From contig NZ_FOVL01000010.1 of NCBI RefSeq assembly GCF_900115145.1, positions 1-64,000 of the forward strand: a DNA stretch of 64,000 nt, in the 5' to 3' direction. This document shows, piece by piece, positions 16,721 to 29,451 of this stretch. The stretch's first letter is position 1; the number at the start of each line of letters is the position of its first letter. This DNA is from Salegentibacter flavus. GTDB taxonomy: Bacteria > Bacteroidota > Bacteroidia > Flavobacteriales > Flavobacteriaceae. A model generated the notes under the pieces. The model searched no databases, was not told the origin of the DNA, and was given only the letters and a program-made list of their open reading frames with translations. Both the position numbers and the translations under genes were made by a program.

Positions 16721-18196
16721 ATGAAGATTTATAAAATATTTTTATTGCTTGCTCTTGCAGTTATCACGGGATGCTCCGATGATTTCCTGGACAGGCAACC
16801 CCTGGATTCAATCAATACCGAAAACTATCCGGCAACAGCCGATGAGTTGGTGACCATTGTAAACGGTGCATACCAGCCAATGCAATGGCCAAAACTTTAC
16901 AATATGAGGATGTGGACCACTGATATCATCGCCGGAAACAGCATTGTAGGTGCCGGTGGAGGAACCGATGGTATAGAAACCACTAATATGGCCAACTTTG
17001 TAACTTCAACCGATAATGCCGGGGCACTTGACCTTTGGCGTGGCCCATGGCCGGGAATTCTAATGTCTAATATTGTTTTAGATGTTGCGCCAACTATGGA
17101 AATCAACGAAGATATTCGCGACAGGTCAATGGGCGAAGCTTATTTCCTAAGAGCTCATTATTACAATATCCTTGCAACCTTTTTTGGGGATGTTCCTTTG
17201 GTAACCGTGCCGCAGAGTTCAGATGATGATCTGCTGCCGGAGAGAGACCCGGTGGAAGAAGTCTATGCGCAGGTTATAAACGATTTGACCGCAGCTGCTG
17301 AATTGCTTCCGCAGAAATCCACCTATAACGGCGAAAATCTTGGAAGAGTACCAAAGGCTGCCGCTTATGGATTGCTTGCCAAAGTACATCTTAGCCTTGG
17401 CAACTGGCAGGAGGCTGCAGACGCAGCAACCGAGGTGGAAAACCTTGGCTATGCGCTAAATGAAAACTATGCTGATAATTTTAGCATAGACAATGAAAAT
17501 GGAATAGAGTCTATTTTTGAAGTTCAGTATACCGATGATGCCGGGGAGAATTTCTGGAGTAACGATAACCAGTCTTCCTGGACGAGCCCGTTCATGGGGC
17601 CAAGGGGAGCAAATTTTGTTGCCGGAGGTTACGGGTGGAACCAGCCTACCGAAGAATTCGTGAACTCTTATGAGGACGGAGATTTGAGAAAAGATGTCAC
17701 TATTCTTTATGAAGGCGGACCGGAGTTTGACGGAAAAGAATATGACAGTGATTATTCACATACCGGATACAATGTGCGGAAATTCTTAGTGCCGCTTAGC
17801 GTAGTTTCGGCTTATGATAATAGTCCGCTTAATTTCCCGGTTTTACGTTATGCCGACATATTATTGGTGAAAGCTGAAGCCTTGAATGAACTTGGCCGTA
17901 CCGATGAAGCCGAAGACTACCTGAATATGGTTAGAAACCGCGCCGGTCTTGAGGATGTCGCCCAGGGACTGGGACAGGAAGAATTTAAGGATGCAGTTCT
18001 CCACGAACGTAGAATTGAGCTCGCTTTTGAAGGTCAGCGTTGGTTAGATCTTATCAGGGTAAATAACGGGCAGTATGGTCTGGATTTCCTTCACTCGATA
18101 GGGAAAAACAATGCTTCAGAAAAACATTTGCTGTTCCCAATTCCCCAAATTGAGCTTGACAGGAATCCGAATCTTTCACAAAACCCAGGTTACTAA
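16721..18196 (+). CDS. susD: SusD-like glycan-binding lipoprotein
   Basis: This 491-residue lipoprotein (ITGC, Cys18) belongs to the RagB/SusD family. Family features are the FLDRQPLDS start, the TPR helices with GEAYFLRAHYYNIL, and the C-terminal YADILLVKAEALNELG, RNRAGL and HERRIELAFEGQRWLDLIR segments. It caps the SusC barrel and captures oligosaccharides at the cell surface. It lies 12 bp after susC and 11 bp before the next gene, so it is in the same operon. Confidence 0.96.
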   Translation: MKIYKIFLLLALAVITGCSDDFLDRQPLDSINTENYPATADELVTIVNGAYQPMQWPKLYNMRMWTTDIIAGNSIVGAGGGTDGIETTNMANFVTSTDNAGALDLWRGPWPGILMSNIVLDVAPTMEINEDIRDRSMGEAYFLRAHYYNILATFFGDVPLVTVPQSSDDDLLPERDPVEEVYAQVINDLTAAAELLPQKSTYNGENLGRVPKAAAYGLLAKVHLSLGNWQEAADAATEVENLGYALNENYADNFSIDNENGIESIFEVQYTDDAGENFWSNDNQSSWTSPFMGPRGANFVAGGYGWNQPTEEFVNSYEDGDLRKDVTILYEGGPEFDGKEYDSDYSHTGYNVRKFLVPLSVVSAYDNSPLNFPVLRYADILLVKAEALNELGRTDEAEDYLNMVRNRAGLEDVAQGLGQEEFKDAVLHERRIELAFEGQRWLDLIRVNNGQYGLDFLHSIGKNNASEKHLLFPIPQIELDRNPNLSQNPGY

Positions 18197-18207
18197 CTTT
18201 AAAGTAA

Positions 18208-19686
18208 ATGAACATGAAAAAATATTTAAACTTTCAACATTTATTCCTTTGGATGGTATTGCTGGGTACTGCTGCTTTCAGTGTATCCTGTGATAGTGAT
18301 GATCTTTACGACCCATCTTTTGAGAATATAGATAACGAATTGCAACTAAGTATTTCAGAAGAATCGGTAGCCCTTTCTGAAGAAGATAAAAGCCGGGAAC
18401 TGGAATTTATCTGGTCTACGGGAACAAATTACGGGACCAATCAGGGGATTTTCTACACCCTGGAAATTGACCTTGAGGAAAATGACTTTTCCTTTCCACT
18501 GGAATACGAACTCGGCAAAGAAACCTACGATTTTTCGCTTCGGTACGGAGTCTTAAACGATATTTTACAGAATACCTACGGCGTTGAAGCTGGAGATTCG
18601 GTTGATTTAACAGCCCGAATTACTGCCAGTGTGGGAGGTGAAGAAGATATGGACCAGGTAGACGTGGTTAATTTTACCGCCACCACCTATCAGCCACTTA
18701 CTGAAGAACTTTATTTGATTGGAAGCGCCTCACCAAACGGTTGGGATGCTAATAATCCTATTGAAATGACCAGGCAGGGAGATGAAGCCGTATTCGAATA
18801 CACCGGAAGCCTTAATGAAGGGGAGTTCAAATTCATCACCACTTTAGGTGAATTCCTTCCTTCTTATAACATGGGTGAAGACGAAAACAGCCTTTTCTAC
18901 CGAACCTCAGATGATGAGCCTGATGATGCTTTTGAAATAACCGAAGCCGGGGTTTATAATATCGAAGCAAACCTCCTTGATGGAACAATTTCTGTTACAA
19001 CCGTAGACGATCCGCCATTCAGTAAATTATACATTGTGGGAGACGGCACCGAAAGTGGCTGGACCGTTGATGATCCGGCTGAATTTGAACAAAATGAAGA
19101 AGATCCTTTCATCTTTGAATATGAAGGAACCCTTAGCCCCGGTGATATGAAGATTTTTGCAGGACCAATGGGCGACTGGTGTGGGCAATGGTACCGACCG
19201 CTCGAAGCAGGGCAGGACATCACCAATACCGATGTGGAACAGAATTCCGGTTGTGATGTAGATAATACCTGGAGAATAACCGAAGAAACCGAAGGCCGCT
19301 ACAAGATTACCGTGAATACCCGCGACGAAAGTGTGGAAATAGAGCAGGTAAATCTCTACATAGTTGGAGATGGCGGTCCTAATGGTTGGGATATCAACAA
19401 TCCTGAGCCAATGGAAAGAAGTGGAAGTGTTTATACTTATACAGGGCCACTTGGCGAAGAAAATGCAACCGGCGAATTCAAAATAGCCAAATTTAAGGGA
19501 GACTGGTGTGATGGTGAATGGATAAATTCAGCTTCAAACGGGCAGTCGATTTCAAACACCGAGTTTATCTATACACAAGGCTGTGACGGTCCCGACAATA
19601 AATGGAAGCTTCGGGAAGGCGAAGCCGGAGATTATATCATAACGGTAGATCTTGACGCTGAGACCATCAGTATTGAAGCACAATAG
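18208..19686 (+). CDS. SusE/SusF-type surface glycan-binding lipoprotein
   Basis: This 492-residue lipoprotein (FSVSC, Cys near 28) has an N-terminal SusE-like Ig domain (about 40-160) and three tandem starch-binding-like modules. These begin LYLIGSASPNGWD (about 170), LYIVGDGTESGW (about 272) and LYIVGDGGPNGWD (about 385). Modules two and three each carry a GDWC ... GC pair that could form a disulfide; module one lacks it. It should hold alpha-glucan at the surface for the GH66 enzyme encoded next. It sits at the usual SGBP position right after susD. Confidence 0.9.
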   Translation: MNMKKYLNFQHLFLWMVLLGTAAFSVSCDSDDLYDPSFENIDNELQLSISEESVALSEEDKSRELEFIWSTGTNYGTNQGIFYTLEIDLEENDFSFPLEYELGKETYDFSLRYGVLNDILQNTYGVEAGDSVDLTARITASVGGEEDMDQVDVVNFTATTYQPLTEELYLIGSASPNGWDANNPIEMTRQGDEAVFEYTGSLNEGEFKFITTLGEFLPSYNMGEDENSLFYRTSDDEPDDAFEITEAGVYNIEANLLDGTISVTTVDDPPFSKLYIVGDGTESGWTVDDPAEFEQNEEDPFIFEYEGTLSPGDMKIFAGPMGDWCGQWYRPLEAGQDITNTDVEQNSGCDVDNTWRITEETEGRYKITVNTRDESVEIEQVNLYIVGDGGPNGWDINNPEPMERSGSVYTYTGPLGEENATGEFKIAKFKGDWCDGEWINSASNGQSISNTEFIYTQGCDGPDNKWKLREGEAGDYIITVDLDAETISIEAQ

Positions 19687-19696
19687 AAAATTGAAA

Positions 19697-21472
19697 ATGA
19701 TCTATAAAATCAAAAGATTTTCGGGGATGCTGGCGCTGTTTTTAGCAGCGCTGGTTTCCTGCGAAAAAGATGATGATGTTACCGGCCCGGAAAATTCGGG
19801 TAATGGAGGCGAACAGCCGGTTACCGAGATTTTTCTTAGTACCGACAAGGCAAGATATGATCCGGGGGAAGAAGTGGAAATTTCAGTTGATGAGTTTCCT
19901 TCCAATGCAATGGTGCGATATAAGCACCTGAATGAGGTAGTTGATGAGGAAAATCTTTCTTCGCAAACCTGGACCTGGACGCCCCCTTCCAACGATTTCA
20001 GAGGCTATATGCTGGAGGTGTTTTCCGAAGATGAAGATGGGGAAGAAGTGATACTGGGTACTGTAGCTATTGATGTATCTTCAGACTGGGCGCGGTTTCC
20101 ACGCTACGGTTTTCTTTCAAAATTCGGGGATATTGTCGATGATAAGAAGGAGGGAATTATTTCTAACCTTAACAGGTATCATATCAACGGACTTCAGTTT
20201 TACGACTGGCACTATAAACCTCACGCACCTCTGGCCATGGAGAATGGTTCCCCGCAAGAGATGTGGAGGGATATAATTGATAGAGAAATCTATTTTTCTA
20301 CGGTCGAAGATTATATCAACCTGGCGCATCAGAATAATATGAAAGCGATGTATTACAACCTGGCTTATGGTGCTCTTGACGACTATGAAGACTACGGAAT
20401 TGGTGAAGATTGGTTCCTTTATAACGACCGGAATCAGGATCGTAAAGACAGGCACGAATTACCTCAACCGCCCTTTATCAGTGACATTTATTTAACCGAT
20501 CCGTCTAATCCTGATTGGCTGGAGTACCTGAAAGATCAAAACGATCTGGTGTACGAGAACCTGGCTTTTGACGGCTTTCATATTGACCAGCTTGGAAGCA
20601 GGGACGATGTTTATGATTATAGCGGAAACCGTGTAGATCTTCCAAATGCCTTTGGAAATTTTATCGATGAGATGAAACAGGACGATGCTGAAAAAAGTAT
20701 GGTGATGAATGCCGTAGATCAGTATGCACAGGAAAACATTGCCAACGAAGAGGTAGATTTCCTTTATACTGAAGTTTGGAGCGCAAACAGCTACGGAGAC
20801 CTGACTGAGGTGATTACTGATAATTATGAGTATTCCAATAACGAAAAGCAAACAGTACTCGCAGCTTATATGAACTATGATCTGGCTGAGAATACCGGCC
20901 AGTTCAATACTCCGGGAGTGCTGCTTACCGATGCTGTGATTTTTGCATTTGGTGGGGCTCACCTTGAACTTGGGGAGCATATGCTGGGCAAGGAATACTT
21001 CCCTAACAGCAACCTCTCTATGAGCCGTGATCTTCAGGACAGGGTGACAAAATATTACGACTTTATGACCGCCTATGAAAACCTGCTTCGTGACGGAGGG
21101 GACTTTAATTATCCCGATGTTTCTACAGGTGACGGGAAAGTTAATTTTGGCAGCTGGCCTCCGCAAGCTTCCAATGTAGCTGTGGCCGGAAAACGCATCG
21201 GTAACAAACAGGTTATTCACCTGCTAAACTTTTCACAGGCTACCACCATGAACTGGAGAGACAACGAAGGAAATCAGGCCAGTCCTACTCCGATAAACAA
21301 CTTGTTAGTGAATTTGCAGGAAACAGGCGATATCTCAAAAGTATGGTTTGCCTCTCCCGATTTTGAAGGAGGAGCTTCCATGGAAATCGAATTCAGCCCG
21401 CGTAACGGACAGGTTTTGGTGAGATTGCCTTACCTGGAGTATTGGAGTATGATTGTGGTAGAGTACAATTAA
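19697..21472 (+). CDS. GH66 endo-dextranase lipoprotein
   Basis: This 591-residue enzyme cuts alpha-1,6-linked glucan (dextran). A lipobox (ALVSC) anchors it, probably at the cell surface. An Ig-like domain precedes the GH66 (beta/alpha)8 barrel with RYGFLSKFG and NGLQFYDWHYKPH. The likely catalytic nucleophile is Asp297 in FDGFHIDQLG and the acid/base is Glu359 in FLYTEVW. A longer reading starts at 19652 inside the previous gene; ATG 19697 is chosen because it gives a clean lipoprotein signal. The enzyme could instead be a related GH66 cycloisomaltooligosaccharide-forming type, but that usually carries an extra inserted module, not seen here. Confidence 0.92.
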   Translation: MIYKIKRFSGMLALFLAALVSCEKDDDVTGPENSGNGGEQPVTEIFLSTDKARYDPGEEVEISVDEFPSNAMVRYKHLNEVVDEENLSSQTWTWTPPSNDFRGYMLEVFSEDEDGEEVILGTVAIDVSSDWARFPRYGFLSKFGDIVDDKKEGIISNLNRYHINGLQFYDWHYKPHAPLAMENGSPQEMWRDIIDREIYFSTVEDYINLAHQNNMKAMYYNLAYGALDDYEDYGIGEDWFLYNDRNQDRKDRHELPQPPFISDIYLTDPSNPDWLEYLKDQNDLVYENLAFDGFHIDQLGSRDDVYDYSGNRVDLPNAFGNFIDEMKQDDAEKSMVMNAVDQYAQENIANEEVDFLYTEVWSANSYGDLTEVITDNYEYSNNEKQTVLAAYMNYDLAENTGQFNTPGVLLTDAVIFAFGGAHLELGEHMLGKEYFPNSNLSMSRDLQDRVTKYYDFMTAYENLLRDGGDFNYPDVSTGDGKVNFGSWPPQASNVAVAGKRIGNKQVIHLLNFSQATTMNWRDNEGNQASPTPINNLLVNLQETGDISKVWFASPDFEGGASMEIEFSPRNGQVLVRLPYLEYWSMIVVEYN

Positions 21473-21570
21473 TATAATAAGCTGAAATTAGCCGGGGCAT
21501 CTGAATAAACGCGGGTGTCCGGCTTATTCATATTTTCTTTTCCAGGTTGAGAAGAGGAATCAGCTTCAGA

Positions 21571-26243
<4,673 letters not shown>

Positions 26244-26268
26244 GTTTCTATCTGAAAAAATAATGCGG

Positions 26269-26306
26269 CCAAAACCCTCATCCTAGCCGGTGGGGGTTTT
26301 GGGTTT
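26269..26306 (+). terminator. PUL terminator
   Basis: A 12-bp stem, CCAAAACCCTCA (26269-26280) with TGGGGGTTTTGG (26291-26302, one wobble), starts 25 bp after the GH97 stop. The T tract is weak, but the position fits the end of the PUL operon. Confidence 0.6.
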
Positions 26307-26391
26307 TGAGAAATCAATTCTTAATCTTAGAGTTTCTTTTCTATAATTTCTCTTAGAAATTTTATAGATTTATAGGGTGTTAATCAAAGGA

Positions 26392-26427
26392 CCCGCCCAA
26401 AGCCCTACCTTCGGCGGGATTTTTTAT
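26392..26427 (+). terminator. Second terminator-like hairpin
   Basis: CCCGCC (26392-26397) pairs with GGCGGG (26413-26418), followed by ATTTTTTATTT. It lies just 8 bp before the next ORF, so it may terminate read-through from the PUL. Nothing was recognised between it and the previous hairpin. Confidence 0.6.
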
Positions 26428-26435
26428 TTCGTATT

Positions 26436-26645
26436 ATGACCAGTCTCAAACGCTTTTTTCTATTATTCGTTCTTCTCGGAAATTTTCTTGCAGCCGCACA
26501 AAATGAAGAAAAGATCAAAGTTTTAAACTATACCACTTCCCATTTAACCAATACTTCAGATGCGTATTCTTCTTATTTCGATGTTTTTCTGAAGCACAAT
26601 CCGCAATTTGAACTTATAGACGCCACGGAGTATACCGATTTTTAG
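26436..26645 (+). CDS. Small secreted protein, possibly a truncated gene
   Basis: This 69-residue ORF has a convincing signal peptide (MTSLKRFFLLFVLLGNFLAAAQ) and a mature part of about 47 residues (KIKVLNYTTSHLTNTSDAYS...). The start loosely recalls secreted DUF5694-type proteins, which are much longer, so it may be the remnant of such a gene. It follows a terminator with only 8 bp spacing, which is unusual for a functional gene. No stop-codon suppression or frameshift rescue is evident downstream. Confidence 0.4.
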   Translation: MTSLKRFFLLFVLLGNFLAAAQNEEKIKVLNYTTSHLTNTSDAYSSYFDVFLKHNPQFELIDATEYTDF

Positions 26646-26660
26646 CCTGTGCTACTTTCG

Positions 26661-26680
26661 CTTTCAGTTTAAACTGAAAG
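26661..26680. repeat. Perfect 20-bp palindrome
   Basis: CTTTCAGTTTAAACTGAAAG is perfectly self-complementary and lies between the small secreted ORF and the AHSA1-like gene. It could be a terminator stem (AAAAG follows, with no T run) or a protein-binding operator 60 bp upstream of the ATG at 26741. Confidence 0.5.
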
Positions 26681-26740
26681 AAAAGACTTAGCTGAATAAA
26701 AATTCACTAATTTGAAGGTTCATTAAAGAAGCCGTAAACA

Positions 26741-27193
26741 ATGCAAAAACTACTTCAGGTAAAAGTTGCCTTGCAGATACAGAAATCTGCCGCCGAGGTT
26801 TTTGAAGCCATCGTAAATCCGGAGAAAATGAAGAATTATTTTATTTCGGAGAGTACGGGGCCAATGGAAGAAGGAAAGGTACTGGTGTGGAAGTTTCCGG
26901 AGTTTGAAGAGGAAGCCCCGGTAAGAATAGATAAGATCGAAAAGGATAAGTATATCTCCTTTTATTGGGATATTGATGAAGAAGAACTGCTCACCGAAAT
27001 CGAACTGCGTCCCGCCGGGAATAATTCAACGGTCGTGCATATCACTGAAAAAAGCCGGCAGAACGATGAAATGGGCATACAGTGGCTACAAAATAATACC
27101 GAGGGCTGGTCAAATTTTCTCGTTTGCCTAAAGGCTTATCTCGAGTACGGCATAAACCTGAGAGAAGGTGCTTTTGATTTTCTGCGGAAATAA
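26741..27193 (+). CDS. AHSA1/SRPBCC family protein
   Basis: This 150-residue cytoplasmic protein has the START/Bet v1-like fold of the AHSA1 group. Typical features are the ALQIQKSAAEVFEAIVNPEKMKNYF start, the strands around VLVWKFPEFEEEAP, and the last helix with GWSNFLVCLKAYLEYG. The ligand is unknown. Length is standard. It is a single gene with a possible operator upstream; the next gene (59 bp on) may be co-transcribed but is unrelated. Confidence 0.85.
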   Translation: MQKLLQVKVALQIQKSAAEVFEAIVNPEKMKNYFISESTGPMEEGKVLVWKFPEFEEEAPVRIDKIEKDKYISFYWDIDEEELLTEIELRPAGNNSTVVHITEKSRQNDEMGIQWLQNNTEGWSNFLVCLKAYLEYGINLREGAFDFLRK

Positions 27194-27251
27194 TATCGAT
27201 TAAACTTAAACCTCCAAAATAATTATCTTAGCAGGTAAACAAGCAATCTTA

Positions 27252-28619
27252 ATGTCTGCCTCCCATTTTGTAGAAAAAACATTTAAAAAACTCATTCCGG
27301 CACCATTTACCCTGGCAGTCTTACTTAGCCTGCTCACTTTAGCTATCGCTTTTGTGTTTACAGGAGACCGCAGTGGAGATTCGGCTGTGCAGATCCTGGA
27401 ATTTTGGCAATCCGGAATGTGGGACCCGGCTCTGCTGGTCTTTATGGTGCAGATGATGCTTATTCTTGTGCTGGGTCACGTTTTGGTGCTCAGCAAACCT
27501 GTTGCCTGGTTAACGAGTCAACTTACCAAAATAGTCACCAATAACGCCAGCGCCGTGATTATTGTTTCGGTTTCCACCATGCTGGTGGCTTTTTTTAACT
27601 GGGGCCTGGGGCTGATCTTCGGTGCGATTATGGCCAGGAAAGTTGCTGAAGCTTCACAGGAACGAGGATTTAAGATCAACTATCCACTAGTAGGTGCTGC
27701 GGGTTACGTAGGCCTGATGGTGTGGCACGGGGGCATTAGCGGAAGCGCGCCTTTAAAAGCTGCCGAAAGCGGGCATCTGGCAAGCCTGTTCCCGGGCGGT
27801 GATCCGGCGCTACTCGCACAATTACCTGATAGTATCCCTGCCGATACTACTATTTTTGCAAGCTGGAACCTGATTATTTTCGGGGTTCTGCTTGTGCTTA
27901 TTCCGCTGGTGCTGTATTTGGTTTCCAGAGCTTCAGGGACTGTCCCAGTAAAATTAGAATCACAGGAGAAAGTAAGTTTTAAGCTTGCAGTAACGGGTGC
28001 AGAAAAACTGGATCATTCCAAATGGCTTAAATTTATTTTTGGTTTATTGTTGTTAAGCGCATTCTTCGCTAGTTATTCTGAACAACTTCTTGCCGGAAAT
28101 CTAACGCCTAATATGCTGAACTTTTTGATGCTTTGTCTATGTATTCTGATGCACGATTCTTTTGCTTCTTTTCTAAAAGCTTTGGAAAAAGCCATAGGTG
28201 GGGCGGCGGCTATTCTGATACAATTTCCTTTGTACTTTGGGATTATGGGGATTATGCGGGAAACCGGATTGGTTGCAGATATCGCTAACTTTTTTGTAAG
28301 TTTCGCAACAGATGTTAGTCTGCCGGTGTACAGCTTTTTTAGTGCTGGCCTGGTGAATATCTTCGTGCCCAGCGGTGGCGGGCAGTGGGCTGTTCAGGGC
28401 CCGGTGGTTCTGGAGAGTGCCTTAAAGCTGGGAGTGCCACTCAATAAAGCGGTGATGGCCCTAGCCTATGGCGACCAGATAACCAATATGCTCCAGCCGT
28501 TCTGGGCTTTACCACTGCTGGCCATCACTAACCTGAAAGCCAGAGATATTTTACCTTATACCTTAATACTTATGCTGGTGGGAATTCTGGTTTATGTTGG
28601 TGGTTTGCTGCTGATCTAA
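27252..28619 (+). CDS. Short-chain fatty acid transporter (AtoE family)
   Basis: This 455-residue protein with about 10-12 transmembrane helices has strong family signs: TFKKLIPAPFTLAVLLSLLT at the start, GAAGYVGLMVWHGGISGSAPL, and FVPSGGGQWAVQGPVVLESA with MALAYGDQITNMLQPFWALPLL in the C-terminal half. The family takes up short-chain fatty acids such as butyrate or acetoacetate. The neighbours give no pathway clue. No anomalies are seen. Confidence 0.92.
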   Translation: MSASHFVEKTFKKLIPAPFTLAVLLSLLTLAIAFVFTGDRSGDSAVQILEFWQSGMWDPALLVFMVQMMLILVLGHVLVLSKPVAWLTSQLTKIVTNNASAVIIVSVSTMLVAFFNWGLGLIFGAIMARKVAEASQERGFKINYPLVGAAGYVGLMVWHGGISGSAPLKAAESGHLASLFPGGDPALLAQLPDSIPADTTIFASWNLIIFGVLLVLIPLVLYLVSRASGTVPVKLESQEKVSFKLAVTGAEKLDHSKWLKFIFGLLLLSAFFASYSEQLLAGNLTPNMLNFLMLCLCILMHDSFASFLKALEKAIGGAAAILIQFPLYFGIMGIMRETGLVADIANFFVSFATDVSLPVYSFFSAGLVNIFVPSGGGQWAVQGPVVLESALKLGVPLNKAVMALAYGDQITNMLQPFWALPLLAITNLKARDILPYTLILMLVGILVYVGGLLLI

Positions 28620-28704
28620 ATATTTTCCAGGTTCCAAACGACGAACAAAGTACGCTAGTCAAAATGATAATCCTTATCTTAGAGGTGCAACAAAATTTCT
28701 AAAA

Positions 28705-29178
28705 ATGGCTGAAGCACCTAAAAACAAACCTATTAAAAGACATAAAGCGATCCAACCTCTAAGCCGGGAACACCATCAGGGACTTTTGCTGTGCTGGAAG
28801 ATAGGTAAGGGTTTTGAAAAGGATATTGCCCCGGAGCGGATGAAAACTTATTTGGAGTGGTTTTGGGAAAATCACCTGAAACTTCATTTTGAAATTGAGG
28901 AAAAATATGTTTTTCCGGTGTTGGGTGAAGATCATAAGCTGGTAAAACAGGCCTTGGAAGAACACGAGCATCTAAAATATTTATTTCAGGCTAAAGAAGA
29001 TCTAGCCGAAAACCTTAAAATGATAAGAAGGGATCTGGAAGCCCATATCAGGTTTGAGGAGCGCGTTTTATTTAATGAAATTCAGCAAAAAGCTTCCGAA
29101 GAAGATTTTCAAAAACTTCTGGAGCATCATGATCAGGAAATTTCCTGTGGACTTTGGCACGACGAATTCTGGATATAA
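28705..29178 (+). CDS. Hemerythrin-like domain protein
   Basis: This 157-residue protein has the hemerythrin-like four-helix pattern with His/Glu ligands in LSREHHQGLLLCWK, HLKLHFEIEEKYVFP, LEEHEHLKYLF and LEAHIRFEERVLFNEI. It probably binds a di-iron centre and may sense or bind O2 or NO. It is unrelated in length to the RIC protein and lacks the ScdA N-terminal domain. A separate motif, HHDQEISCGLWHDEFW, ends the protein. It appears to be a single-gene unit followed by a terminator at 29282. Confidence 0.85.
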   Translation: MAEAPKNKPIKRHKAIQPLSREHHQGLLLCWKIGKGFEKDIAPERMKTYLEWFWENHLKLHFEIEEKYVFPVLGEDHKLVKQALEEHEHLKYLFQAKEDLAENLKMIRRDLEAHIRFEERVLFNEIQQKASEEDFQKLLEHHDQEISCGLWHDEFWI

Positions 29179-29202
29179 GCGCCAATCTGCATAAATGTTC
29201 CT

Positions 29203-29216
29203 GTAACAAATGTTAC
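29203..29216. promoter_or_regulatory. GTAAC-N4-GTTAC dyad, distal copy
   Basis: GTAACAAATGTTAC is a 5-4-5 dyad located 25 bp after the hemerythrin gene stop. A second dyad with the same arms occurs at 29389-29402 before tolC. It may be an auxiliary regulator site. Confidence 0.4.
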
Positions 29217-29281
29217 TTGCGGGTGCTGTAAGGTTTTTCTATTTCTTCAGAAAAATCAATAGAACACTTATAATTTTCACT

Positions 29282-29320
29282 TTAAAACCCTTTGAAAGGC
29301 TTGATTTCAAAGGGTTTTAA
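29282..29320. terminator. Perfect 16-bp stem terminator
   Basis: TTAAAACCCTTTGAAA (29282-29297) and TTTCAAAGGGTTTTAA (29305-29320) form a perfect stem with a 7-nt loop. It separates the hemerythrin-like gene from the efflux operon. Confidence 0.75.
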
Positions 29321-29388
29321 TTCATGTGGTTGATTTCTCCTTTAGACGCTTATAGTAAAATTTTTCAAAATATTGCTTGTTTGCTTAG

Positions 29389-29402
29389 GTAACAAGGGTT
29401 AC
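29389..29402. promoter_or_regulatory. GTAAC-N4-GTTAC dyad of the efflux promoter
   Basis: GTAACAAGGGTTAC is centred at 29395.5, exactly 33 bp upstream of the centre of the -7 element at 29425-29432. This is the class II activator geometry seen at the nos and RIC promoters, and the site covers the -33 region. The regulator is unknown; a Crp/Fnr-type protein is a reasonable guess. Confidence 0.5.
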
Positions 29403-29424
29403 AGGCTTAGCCTATCCTGCGGCT

Positions 29425-29432
29425 TATTTTTG
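29425..29432 (+). promoter_or_regulatory. -7 promoter element of the RND efflux operon
   Basis: TATTTTTG fully matches TAnnTTTG and lies 19 bp upstream of the tolC ATG. Confidence 0.6.
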
Positions 29433-29451
29433 CCAACAAATTAAGTAACCC

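Noticed and set aside
20492-21220. 242-codon reverse-strand frame inside the GH66 gene
   Set aside because: It is antisense to a gene with intact catalytic motifs, has no signal or domain, and has the composition of a shadow frame.
29203-29402. GTAAC dyads as TetR operators for the gene at 35844
   Set aside because: The dyad before the TetR gene (TTAACCA-AA-TGGTTAA) has different arms and spacing, so shared control is not supported.
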